From Candidatus Poribacteria bacterium (GTDB lineage Bacteria > Poribacteria > WGA-4E > WGA-3G), in contig JAPPMR010001001.1 in assembly GCA_028818995.1 (NCBI GenBank), positions 1 to 11,906 on the forward strand: 11,906 bases of DNA, in the 5' to 3' direction. The translations under genes and the position numbers were made by a program. The notes beneath the pieces are model-generated. The model saw only the letters and a list, made by a program, of their open reading frames with translations. It was not told the origin of the DNA and did not search any database. How positions within the stretch are numbered: the stretch's first letter is position 1; each line of letters begins with the position of its first letter. Below are positions 1 through 6,274 of the stretch, piece by piece.

Positions 1-251
1 CCGTGAAGCTGAGCCTCTATTAGCGTTGTTCCGCGTCCCATAAATGGATCGTAAACAACAGATTCTGGTTCGCAGAACTTTTTGATAAAAAATGCTGGTA
101 ATTGCGGTTTGTAACAGGCGCGATATGAAATCTCGTGGATGGAGTGCCCAGCACGTTGTTTTGCTGTCCAAAATTCGTCTACATCAGTAGGGACAGAAGC
201 CAAATAACTTTTGGGTTGGTAAAAATCAAAGGCTAATTGTACTGAATCCAT
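1..251 (-). CDS. DNA methyltransferase (N4-cytosine or N6-adenine), N-terminal part, runs off window
   Basis: Only the first 83 codons are in the window. From the ATG at 251 the product contains a conserved stretch around residues 28-56 (FWTAKQR, then HEISYRACYKPQLPAFFI) and the SAM-binding motif DPFMGRGTT at about residues 68-76. DPFxGxGTT is the FxGxG motif of amino-methyltransferases. Its position near the N-terminus, before any (D/N/S)PP(Y/F) catalytic motif, suggests an alpha or gamma motif order, unlike the neighbour at 261-1166, which has the opposite order. The start follows a modest AGGA site and lies 9 bp after the stop of the upstream methyltransferase, so the two are probably co-transcribed. 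The target base, recognition site and any partner endonuclease lie outside what can be seen. Confidence 0.85.
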   Translation of the reverse strand, partial: MDSVQLAFDFYQPKSYLASVPTDVDEFWTAKQRAGHSIHEISYRACYKPQLPAFFIKKFCEPESVVYDPFMGRGTTLIEAQLH

Positions 252-260
252 AAATCCTGT

Positions 261-1166
261 TTATATATTTGCTTCAAAAAAGGTTCTCTGATTAGAAATA
301 GCGGACTCTGTTAACTTAGATTGCTTCTTTCCCCAAATTGCTTCTAAATCAGAGGTACAAGCGTAATCCTTGAAAAAACGAGAAATATCGTCAGATTCTC
401 TCTGTTCTGCAAGTCTGTTTTGAATGAGTTCTACGTTAAATGCATCAAGTTCAATACCGATTGATTTTCGTGCTAATTGTTCTGATACAACCAACGTTGT
501 GCCTGAACCTGCAAATGGATCAAGGACGACATCACCTGGATTTGTGGAAGAGAGGATGATTCGAAGGAGGAGTTGAATAGGAGTTTGCTGTTTGTGTAGA
601 CGACTTCCCTCCGCATCGCGAAGTGCTTCATCACCTGCAAAATAGCCCGATGTTAACTCGCGAATATCGTCCCATACGTCTGTAACATAAATGCCGTTTT
701 CACGCGTGTACTTGTAATCTGCTGGCAGTGGCGGATCAATACGTAGACGATTGAAAACGCGTGGTGCTTTGCCCTTTGTTGCAAACCCAATTATCTGATA
801 GTGTTTTCCAAATCGTTTTGTTCCTGGCACTGCTGAGGTTTTCTTTTTCCAGACGATAAGATTTTGAAAAGTCCATCCACTATCGCGTAAGCATTGCAAA
901 ACGAATTCTGTATTTTTTTCGCGTTGCATGAAATAGATAGCGCCGCCATCCGAAGTTAATGCGTAGATTTTTGAACATACCTCTCGCATCCATTCCCAAT
1001 ATTCTTCAGGAGGTAGGTTATCATTCCATTGATTGTATGCTTTGTCTTGATTGAAGGGAGGGTCAAGAAAGGATAGGTCTATCTTAGAAATAAAATTGCT
1101 GGTATCCAAAGCTGTTGTGCAACTGTCATGGAGCACGATACAGTCTTTGCTAAATGAGTTTCCCAT
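261..1166 (-). CDS. Site-specific DNA methyltransferase, beta-class (DPPF)
   Basis: A 301-residue SAM-dependent DNA amino-methyltransferase. The catalytic motif DPPF is at residues 35-38. A motif-X-like segment (KQQTPIQLL) is near 192-200, the SAM-binding motif DPFAGSGTT is at 216-224 and the acidic motif GIELD at 237-241. Catalytic motif before SAM motif defines the beta class, most of whose members make N6-methyladenine, with some N4-cytosine enzymes. The length is normal for a complete enzyme. The ATG at 1166 is the first possible in this frame, because an in-frame TAA lies about 15 bases upstream; no strong Shine-Dalgarno site precedes it. It directly precedes a second methyltransferase, an arrangement known from restriction-modification systems that methylate the two strands of an asymmetric site with different enzymes. 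No endonuclease is visible in the window, so orphan methylation is equally possible. Confidence 0.9.
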   Translation of the reverse strand: MGNSFSKDCIVLHDSCTTALDTSNFISKIDLSFLDPPFNQDKAYNQWNDNLPPEEYWEWMREVCSKIYALTSDGGAIYFMQREKNTEFVLQCLRDSGWTFQNLIVWKKKTSAVPGTKRFGKHYQIIGFATKGKAPRVFNRLRIDPPLPADYKYTRENGIYVTDVWDDIRELTSGYFAGDEALRDAEGSRLHKQQTPIQLLLRIILSSTNPGDVVLDPFAGSGTTLVVSEQLARKSIGIELDAFNVELIQNRLAEQRESDDISRFFKDYACTSDLEAIWGKKQSKLTESAISNQRTFFEANI

Positions 1167-1256
1167 GGTGACATACGTTTATACATTAATGGAGTTCAGA
1201 GCAAATCTTCTTGAAATATTGCGTGCCATCAATCTTTGGGATTTACAGATTGCTGG

Positions 1257-1751
1257 CTAAACCGTGTAATTTTTTACAATCTCTTCATCCAGATTTTCCA
1301 AAACATCTTTTGCGTCACGTTGCATTGGCTTCTCTTTTTTTACTTCTGCTTCAAGGAAACCGTTCTCTTCAATAACATTCTCCTCAACATAGATCGGCAC
1401 TTCACATCGGATTGCAAGAGCAAGCGCGTCGCTCGGTCGCGAATCTATATCGTATTCTTGCCCATTCAATTCAAGTTTTACTTGGGCAAAGAAGGTCTGT
1501 TTTTCAACTGCATTGATACAAATGGAACTAACCTTGCCAGAGATTGTGTCAATGACATTCTTGAGTAAGTCGTGCGTCATTGGTCGTGGCAGATCAACTT
1601 TTTTGAGTCGGTTCTCTATTGCCCACGCCTCCGATTCACCTATCCATATCAACAATATCCGTTTAGATTCGCCTTCTTTTTCTTTTAAGACGACAACTGG
1701 TGCGCCTGTATTTCGATCAACGGTCAGAAATTCAATCTTAACTTCGACCAT
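1257..1751 (-). CDS. DUF151 (bifunctional nuclease domain, BFN) protein
   Basis: A 164-residue protein of the DUF151/BFN family, named from plant BBD proteins reported to have nuclease activity; the bacterial role is unsettled. Family motifs are present in order: IGESEAWAI (37-45), RPMTHDLL (56-63), the strand around FFAQVKL (87-93), [13 protein letters not shown] (103-115) and PIYVEE (119-124). A charged tail of about 35 residues follows. I chose the ATG at 1751 rather than the upstream in-frame ATG at 1787, because the family domain begins with MVEVKIEFL and AAGGAG lies 7 bases before it. That Shine-Dalgarno site is inside the 3' end of a truncated paralog whose stop is one base upstream, so translation was probably coupled to the paralog originally. 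It follows the flotillin gene on the same strand and may be read from that operon. Confidence 0.9.
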   Translation of the reverse strand: MVEVKIEFLTVDRNTGAPVVVLKEKEGESKRILLIWIGESEAWAIENRLKKVDLPRPMTHDLLKNVIDTISGKVSSICINAVEKQTFFAQVKLELNGQEYDIDSRPSDALALAIRCEVPIYVEENVIEENGFLEAEVKKEKPMQRDAKDVLENLDEEIVKNYTV

Positions 1752-1752
1752 G

Positions 1753-1881
1753 TTATTTCTCCTTTTCAAAGAATCCGTGTTTTTCAATCACATCGTCTTC
1801 CACATAGATTGGTGCGTTAGAACGGATTGCGATGGCAAGTGCATCACTCGGTCGCGAATCTATGTCGAGGTCTTGAATGTT
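1753..1881 (-). pseudogene. 3' remnant of a second DUF151 gene
   Basis: The minus strand encodes 42 codons and a stop that match the C-terminal half of the DUF151 protein just downstream. The diagnostic motif [13 protein letters not shown] is intact and is followed by [18 protein letters not shown]. Homology to the intact copy (NGQEYDIDSRP against [11 protein letters not shown]) stops at about 1881, three bases from the GTAG that opens a palindromic repeat at 1885. Reading further upstream in frame meets a TAA at 1918-1920 inside that repeat. About the first 95 codons expected for the family are missing, and there is no ATG in the remnant. The stop codon is one base before the ATG of the intact gene and the remnant contains that gene's ribosome binding site, which could explain why this end was kept. 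The original state was probably a tandem pair of DUF151 genes. Confidence 0.85.
1759..1764 (-). promoter_or_regulatory. Ribosome binding site AAGGAG that sets the DUF151 start
   Basis: AAGGAG on the minus strand, 7 bases before the ATG at 1751. It overlaps the final Glu-Lys-Glu-Lys codons of the truncated paralog and decides the start against the in-frame ATG at 1787, which lies inside paralog sequence in another frame. Confidence 0.8.
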
Positions 1882-1884
1882 GGA

Positions 1885-1948
1885 GTAGGAGCGATCTCCG
1901 AATCGCGACGAAATGCATTAATAGCCGGGAATCGGAGTTCCGTCCTAC
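1885..1948. repeat. REP/BIME-like inverted pair, copy A
   Basis: Two units face each other. The left unit (from 1885, plus strand) reads GTAGGA followed by the hairpin GCGAT-CTCCGA-ATCGC. The right unit (1926-1948, on the minus strand) reads GTAGGAC then GGAA-CTCCGA-TTCC. About 17 bases separate them. Each unit can form its own hairpin with a six-base loop, and both units show CTCCGA read from their own GTAG end. The element lies between the flotillin stop and the DUF151 remnant, exactly at the remnant's break point. A GTAG tetranucleotide at the foot of an imperfect hairpin, in inverted pairs, is the hallmark of REP/BIME elements mobilised by TnpA-REP (RAYT) transposases in Pseudomonas and enterobacteria. 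No such transposase is in this window. Confidence 0.85.
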
Positions 1949-1988
1949 CGTTCAAATATGTCTAATAAATTCTAAAATCTACCATAAT

Positions 1989-3863
1989 TTACTCAGAAAC
2001 AGGATCGGACTCGGGCTCGGCATCAGATTCAGAATCCGAAACGGCGTTCCGATTTAATCCCTTAGCATAATCTGAAATTGTTTGTCCGATCCTTGCTGTA
2101 TCAATACCGCTAAAGTTCACCAGTTCCTTGAGAAGTGGCATTGCCGCGCCAGCGTTGATAATCGACCCAAGAATTCGGTTCATACTACCAGAACTACCAT
2201 TGCCACCACCATTTCCACCTAAATCAAGCACGCGGATGCTTTCAATGCGTTCCGCGGGTTTCATCAACTCATTTGTGACTTCAGGTAGTGCTTCTACGAG
2301 TGCAAGTACTGCATCACTGACAAGCACTTGTGGCTCAGCCTGATTTTTAGCAGTAATTAATGCTTCCTCACCGTCTGCCTCGGCTCTTGCCTCAACAAGG
2401 AGTGCTTCGGAGAGTATCTTTGTTGCTTCAGCCTTGACTTGCGCTGCTTCAAGTTCCGCTTTTGCTGTTTCAACAATAGTATACACTTCCGCGTCAGCGG
2501 TCTTTTCCTTCGCAATTCTTTCTTCGTCCGCTTCTTGTTCGGCACGAATCAGTTCTACCTTGCTTTCACGCTCCGCTTTTTCAATTGCTTCAGCTGTATC
2601 AACTGCAGCTTCAGCACGCGCTTTCTCAGCTGAAACCTCTAAGAATTCAATGAGGGCAGCCTCGCGTTCTTTTTCTTTAATTGAAACCAAAATAGTGTTT
2701 TCCGCCTCAGCTTCTTTTTCTGCACGTTCTTTGTCCAACAGAATAATTTTACGCTCAATGTCAGTCTCTTTGACGGTAGCTTCTTGATCAATCTTTGCTT
2801 TTTCAATAGTAAGGGTTCGTTGAATTTCAGCTTCTTCAACCGTTTGCTGTTGTTGCACGCGGGCAATTTCGACAGCCTGTTTTTGTGCGATTTCGCTTTC
2901 TTCAACCATCTTTTCCTGCTCAATACGTTCCATCTCTATTTTTTGAGTCTGTACAATTTCAGCGGATTTCACAGCCTGTTCCTGTTTAATGCGTGCTTCC
3001 TCAACCGCTTGCAGCTGTTCAAACTTATGTGCCTCAACCGCGCGTTCCTGTTCAGCCTTGTTCGTAGCAATTTCCTTGCGCTGTTCTTCCTGTGCAAACT
3101 CAAGCCTCTGTTCTACTTCTAAAGCTTTTGTCTCTGTTTCCTCTTCCTTTTGCTTAATTTCAAGTTCCGCAAGGAGACGATCTTCTTCACGTCTGACCTT
3201 ATTTTCATGCTCAATCTTGGCGGTTTCAGTCTGCTTTTCTTCCACTTCCTTCTTGATCGTCATAATTGCAACGACATCAAATCGGTTGTTTTCATCAAGC
3301 GATTCAAGTGGGGTTTGGTCAAGGTTCGTTACTGCAACGGTTTCAAGTTTAAAGCCGTTCTGTTCCAAATCCTCAAGACATGCCTCCTGAACCTGGTCGG
3401 AAAATTCTTGGCGTTTTTCGTGAAGTTCCTGCAAATCCATAGTCGCAGCAACACTTCGAAGAACACCAACGAGTTTACCTTCCAGCAATGAATTCACTGC
3501 CTGCGGAGTTAAAGTTTTATCACCAAGACTTGCCACAGCTTTAAGCACATCTGCTTCATTCGGTTCAATTTTTACATAGAACTCCGCTTGTATGTCAACC
3601 CGCAAACTGTCCTTAGTAATCAGTGCTGCTTGTCCCTCACGTTCAACAGGGAGTTGCAACGTATTTAAAGAAATGATCTGCGTCACATTCGTGATTGGAT
3701 TAACGAGTGTTCCGCCAAATACAACACGTTTTTTGTTTCCCCCTGAGATCACTAACGCTGCGTCCGCAGGGGCTTTTTTGTAGAAAGATTTGTATATTAG
3801 CACAAAAATAACAAACAACGCAATCAGACCGCCCACAATGAGTACAAACAGTTGTCCACCCAT
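1989..3863 (-). CDS. Flotillin-like SPFH protein (YqiK type)
   Basis: A 624-residue membrane-anchored SPFH/band-7 protein. Flotillins assemble into large membrane-bound oligomers and organise membrane microdomains. One transmembrane segment spans about residues 5-24. The SPFH domain runs from about 28 to 205, with typical stretches such as APADAALVISGG, SLRVDIQAEFYVKI and GFKLETVAVTNLDQTPL. A very long charged coiled coil follows (205-505). It includes nine back-to-back 11-residue units at 271-369, each ending in Ile, Val or Phe, which predicts a right-handed coil. The C-terminus has a flotillin-like segment (QVLVSDAVLALVEALPEV), a Gly/Ser/Asn linker near 549-560, a hydrophobic patch (568-586) and an acidic Ser/Asp/Glu tail. 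The start has AAAGGAG 9 bases upstream. The gene lies 50 bp after a YqiJ-like gene, matching the E. coli yqiJ-yqiK order. Confidence 0.92.
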   Translation of the reverse strand: MGGQLFVLIVGGLIALFVIFVLIYKSFYKKAPADAALVISGGNKKRVVFGGTLVNPITNVTQIISLNTLQLPVEREGQAALITKDSLRVDIQAEFYVKIEPNEADVLKAVASLGDKTLTPQAVNSLLEGKLVGVLRSVAATMDLQELHEKRQEFSDQVQEACLEDLEQNGFKLETVAVTNLDQTPLESLDENNRFDVVAIMTIKKEVEEKQTETAKIEHENKVRREEDRLLAELEIKQKEEETETKALEVEQRLEFAQEEQRKEIATNKAEQERAVEAHKFEQLQAVEEARIKQEQAVKSAEIVQTQKIEMERIEQEKMVEESEIAQKQAVEIARVQQQQTVEEAEIQRTLTIEKAKIDQEATVKETDIERKIILLDKERAEKEAEAENTILVSIKEKEREAALIEFLEVSAEKARAEAAVDTAEAIEKAERESKVELIRAEQEADEERIAKEKTADAEVYTIVETAKAELEAAQVKAEATKILSEALLVEARAEADGEEALITAKNQAEPQVLVSDAVLALVEALPEVTNELMKPAERIESIRVLDLGGNGGGNGSSGSMNRILGSIINAGAAMPLLKELVNFSGIDTARIGQTISDYAKGLNRNAVSDSESDAEPESDPVSE

Positions 3864-3913
3864 TTTTCATATCTCCTTTACTTCAAAATCATGTTGATAA
3901 TCGGAATCGACAT

Positions 3914-4705
3914 TTAGTGCAATTCCGCTTCTACAGGTTTTACATCAAATATTCGTTTCTCAGAATCATAGTTGATTAGAATTACAATATCACCCTTTAC
4001 TGGATTGGGTTCATCTGGTTTGACACGACACTTCACTGTTAACGTATTGCCATCCGGAGCTTGTACCCGTGCAGTGCCGAAAGTCGGTGTGATTTGACCA
4101 CTAATAACCCTCCCTTGTAAACCGAGTAGATGGAGATCCTTTGTAGCTGGATCACTTTCAGGAAAGAGTTTAGAGAGTGTTAGTGATAAGTATCGAGTGC
4201 CTAAAACACTACATACCAAGGCAATTGCACAGGAAATCCAAACGAAACTTTGTATTTTTTCTACATCCAAGATTTCATTAACGATTAAACCTGTGAAACC
4301 CCACGTAGTAAAGAGCGTCATTACCACAATCATAAAGGGTACTCTGCCTACATTCAGGAAACCCAAAACGTCAACAAAAACATTGCCACTTACACCGGAA
4401 TCTGCTGCTATATCAGTATCGGCATCCACGTCTGCATCAACGTCCATGTCTACATCAGCATCAACGTCTACATCTACATCTACATCGGCATCAACGTCGA
4501 AGTCAACGTCAGCGTCAACATCAAAGTCCACATCGGCATCCACGTCGAAGTCAACGTCAGCATCAACGTCTGCGTCTACATCGGCATCCGCACCAAAGTC
4601 CAGACCACCGAGTATAAGCCGAAAAATTGCAAACAAAAACACGACAGCAAGCGGTGCAGTAAACCATACATTATATGTTACAGTTAGGTAAGTCCAAAAG
4701 CCCAT
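3914..4705 (-). CDS. YqiJ/NfeD-like OB-fold membrane protein with Asp-alternating insert
   Basis: A 263-residue integral membrane protein, the usual operon partner of flotillins. Transmembrane segments lie at about 16-34, 122-143 and 152-172. LNVGRVP at 117-123 matches LNIGRLP of E. coli YqiJ, which supports the family. The C-terminal OB-fold domain (about 190-263) begins with LLGLQGRVISGQITP and contains KGDIVILI. Between the first and second membrane segments lies an insert at residues 40-98 in which every second residue is Asp (30 in all), with Val, Ala and Phe between. The insert makes the protein longer than YqiJ (about 209 residues). The ATG at 4705 starts two bases after the stop of the PH-like gene, with AGAGG upstream, so the two are translationally coupled. 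Partnership with the downstream flotillin is inferred from family precedent. Confidence 0.87.
   Translation of the reverse strand: MGFWTYLTVTYNVWFTAPLAVVFLFAIFRLILGGLDFGADADVDADVDADVDFDVDADVDFDVDADVDFDVDADVDVDVDVDADVDMDVDADVDADTDIAADSGVSGNVFVDVLGFLNVGRVPFMIVVMTLFTTWGFTGLIVNEILDVEKIQSFVWISCAIALVCSVLGTRYLSLTLSKLFPESDPATKDLHLLGLQGRVISGQITPTFGTARVQAPDGNTLTVKCRVKPDEPNPVKGDIVILINYDSEKRIFDVKPVEAELH
4412..4588 (-). repeat. Coding repeat: alternating-Asp tract in the YqiJ-like gene
   Basis: 177 bases encode 59 residues with Asp at every second position. Within it an 8-residue (24-base) unit, DVDADVDF, recurs three times in a row with little change at the DNA level, which indicates tandem expansion. 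The antisense strand gives an artificial Ser/Thr-rich open frame, which is not a gene. Confidence 0.9.
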
Positions 4706-4707
4706 AT

Positions 4708-5088
4708 TTACCTCTGTATCTGTTCGGTGATAAGTTGATGAGCGCGACGCGCTTCACGCAAACTCATGTTATCAATCCAAAAACTATTACGTTTGACATT
4801 AATTTCAAGTCGTGCTTGCCCAAAAAACCGATGCTTCAAAAGTCGGGCAAGTTTCACGGTGCTAATTTCGCTAAAAAACACATTACATCGGATATTAGCG
4901 TAAGAGATAGCCAAACTTCCCATATATTTTTCGTCTAAGATCAGCACTCGTAACGTGGTAATCAAAACAAAATCAGGGTGCAGCAGTGAAGAACGACCAA
5001 GAACGCATAAACATATCTGTTCATCCGGCTGAAGTTCTGATTTAGCAATCCGTTGAATACGGTTTGGAAGATTTTCAAAATCAGCCAT
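4708..5088 (-). CDS. Small bacterial PH-like domain protein
   Basis: A 126-residue protein without signal peptide or membrane segment. An N-terminal helix (LPNRIQRIAKSEL, 7-19) precedes a beta-rich region that includes ICLCVLGRSSLLHPDFVLITTLRVLILDEKY split over several strands (about 25-55), SYANI, ISTVKLA and ARLEINVKRN. A closing helix spans 108-125 (LREARRAHQLITEQI). This order (strands with a 'turn into local regulation of itself' pattern, T-x-x-R-V-L-I-L, then a terminal helix) fits short bacterial PH domains such as the YokE/bPH families. PH folds often bind lipids or oligomerise at membranes. The gene heads the unit containing the YqiJ-like and flotillin genes and abuts the former by two bases, so a role at the flotillin assembly is a reasonable inference. 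The fold call comes from sequence pattern alone. Confidence 0.7.
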   Translation of the reverse strand: MADFENLPNRIQRIAKSELQPDEQICLCVLGRSSLLHPDFVLITTLRVLILDEKYMGSLAISYANIRCNVFFSEISTVKLARLLKHRFFGQARLEINVKRNSFWIDNMSLREARRAHQLITEQIQR

Positions 5089-5266
5089 CGTGCCTCGTCC
5101 TTATTATATAGAGACATCTATCAGCGGAAAGATAGTAAAAAATTCACTTTTTTGGGTCGCTGGGTAATGTATGTTCTAAAAATAGAAAAAAATGAAATAA
5201 TTGTACAATACAAACGACACAACATCAACGAAGCAAATTCCTTAGACTGATTGTGCCGAATGGTGA

Positions 5267-5619
5267 TGGAGGTGGCGGGAATTGAACCCGCGTCCGAAAG
5301 CATATTGATAAAGGCTACTACATGCTTATCACAGGTTTTAAGTTTCGCTGTTCAGGCTCCCCTGTGCGGGATTCATGAAGGCTATCTCAAGTTTAGGTTC
5401 ACGGAATGCCCCTTGAGAACAATCAAACCGCTATCCCGTATTGCGGCGCTTTAGCTTCCCTGACGGGAAACAGGTTGGCCAAGCGTAGCTGCGTATTAAG
5501 CAGCTAATGCTAATTCTTGATCAGCAATTATAATTGTTCCGCCTATTTTACGAGGCCTGCGGAGACCTCGACATGCAACCTGTATCGCAATTACCTCCGT
5601 CGAAACCAAGTTCACCCCC
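5267..5619 (-). ncRNA. ssrA: tmRNA (transfer-messenger RNA)
   Basis: A 353-base tmRNA that rescues stalled ribosomes and tags their products for proteolysis. The 5' end GGGGGUG pairs with CACCUCC at the 3' end (5268-5274) to form the 7-bp acceptor stem with one G-U pair. The conserved UUUCGACGG follows the 5' end. The T-arm GGUUCAAUUCC and CGGACGCGGG are near the 3' end. A first pseudoknot stem (CGAGG...CCUCG) precedes the resume codon. The reading frame ends with ALAA-stop. After the discriminator A (5267) the genome has TCA, so CCA must be added after transcription. The 5' end is only 17 bases past the smpB stop, so it is probably cut from a shared transcript or driven from a promoter within smpB. 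It is the one-piece form, not permuted. Confidence 0.96.
5496..5540 (-). other. tmRNA tag reading frame, peptide GTIIIADQELALAA
   Basis: Starts at resume codon GGA, preceded by UAGGC, which aligns with UAGUC before the E. coli GCA resume codon. It encodes 14 residues and ends at UAA (5496-5498). The C-terminal LAA degron recognised by ClpXP-type proteases is present. The three consecutive Ile after GT are unusual, since most tags begin with AN or GN and are polar there. Confidence 0.88.
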
Positions 5620-5636
5620 AAATATATTTTGTGAGT

Positions 5637-6098
5637 TTATGTATATGCCCGTATTTCTCGGTTAGCGTGTTCACGTTCAATTTTATCACGCTTATCGTAG
5701 ACTCGCTTCCCTTGGGCAACTGCTAATTCTAATTTTACCTTACTACCGCTGAAGTAAGCACGTGTTGGAACTAAGGTCATTCCCTTTGACTGAACTGATC
5801 GCGTTAATTTTCTTATTTCATTACGATGCAGTAGAAGTTTACGAGGACGTTTCGCTTCATGATTCATCCGATTTCCTTGATCATATAAACCGATAAACGC
5901 ATCAATAAGAAATACCTCTCCGTCTGTTATTTGTGCGTAACTGTCGGTCAAGTTAAACTGTCCGTTTCTAATCGCTTTTACTTCAGTCCCCTGCAAAACG
6001 ATGCCTGCCTCATACCGATCATGTAGATGATAGTCGTACCGTGCTTTCCGGTTGACAGTAATCGTTGGGTTCTGTGGGGATTTCTTTTTATCTTTCAC
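5637..6098 (-). CDS. smpB: SsrA-binding protein SmpB
   Basis: The tmRNA chaperone that carries the tRNA-like domain into the ribosomal A site. The 153-residue product shows the family pattern from end to end: TVNRKARYDY (14-23), EAGIVLQGTEVKAIR (30-44), NLTDSYA (49-55), NHEAKRPRKLLLH (79-91), TLVPTRAYF (108-116), KLELAVAQGKRVYDKRD (122-138) and a basic C-terminal tail that in the family follows the mRNA channel. I chose the GTG at 6098 over the ATG at 6170. The family begins shortly before NRKA, AAGGG lies 5 bases before this GTG, and the extra 24 residues (MSGSVIKPHFP...) match nothing in SmpB. The tmRNA gene follows after 17 bases, so the two partners are probably co-expressed. Confidence 0.95.
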   Translation of the reverse strand: MKDKKKSPQNPTITVNRKARYDYHLHDRYEAGIVLQGTEVKAIRNGQFNLTDSYAQITDGEVFLIDAFIGLYDQGNRMNHEAKRPRKLLLHRNEIRKLTRSVQSKGMTLVPTRAYFSGSKVKLELAVAQGKRVYDKRDKIEREHANREIRAYT

Positions 6099-6103
6099 AA
6101 TAA

Positions 6104-6108
6104 CCCTT
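6104..6108 (-). promoter_or_regulatory. Ribosome binding site AAGGG deciding the smpB GTG start
   Basis: AAGGG on the minus strand, 5 bases before GTG at 6098. With the length of the SmpB family it supports this start over the upstream ATG at 6170. Confidence 0.65.
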
Positions 6109-6120
6109 ATTTTACCATAT

Positions 6121-6126
6121 ATTATA
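6121..6126 (-). promoter_or_regulatory. Possible -10 element TATAAT of smpB
   Basis: A perfect TATAAT on the minus strand, about 22 bases before the GTG start, which would give a short leader that still includes the Shine-Dalgarno site. No convincing -35 hexamer is seen at the expected spacing, so this is tentative. Confidence 0.35.
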
Positions 6127-6208
6127 TGAAGTGTGCAAGGAAAATGTGGTTTAATGACAGATCCACTCAATTTTCCAATAATTTCTAACTTCTTTCAAAG
6201 GTCTCTTC

Positions 6209-6274
6209 CTGTAGGAGCGAGCTCCAGCTCGTGACATCTTAGGACCGGTCGCGAGATGGAACTCGCTCCTACAG
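6209..6274. repeat. REP/BIME-like inverted pair, copy B
   Basis: The ends CTGTAGGAGCGAG (6209-6221) and CTCGCTCCTACAG (6262-6274) are a perfect 13-base inverted repeat. Each arm also folds alone: left GCGAG-CTCCAG-CTCGT, right (minus strand) GCGAG-TTCCAT-CTCGC. This copy is of a different subtype from A and C: the stem's inner pair is G-C where theirs is T-A or A-T, and the loops differ. It lies in the divergent intergenic region about 110 bases upstream of the smpB start. It resembles Pseudomonas REP units (GTAGGAGCGAGC core) more closely than the other copies do. Confidence 0.88.

Noticed and set aside
2434..3390. Several plus-strand open frames opposite the flotillin coiled coil
   Set aside because: They mirror the Glu/Lys/Ala-rich coding of the real gene and give low-complexity Ser/Phe/Leu products.
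4197..4691. Plus-strand open frame rich in Ser/Thr/Ala
   Set aside because: It is the antisense of the alternating-Asp tract; it has no recognisable domain and the minus-strand gene explains the bias.
5103..5108. Perfect TATAAT upstream of the PH-like gene on the minus strand
   Set aside because: A start site 7 bases downstream would cut into the Shine-Dalgarno site and leave a leader of about 8 bases; no -35 is seen. It could still be real, but the support is too thin.
5140..5160. A-tract and T-tract (AAAAAAGTGAATTTTTT on the minus strand) as a terminator after ssrA
   Set aside because: The stem would be A-T only with a weak loop, so it is not a convincing intrinsic terminator.
5251..5454. 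Plus-strand open frames across the tmRNA region
   Set aside because: They overlap the structured tmRNA on the other strand; the apparent MVMEVAGIEPAS product is the well-known artefact of translating the T-arm of tRNA-like genes backwards.
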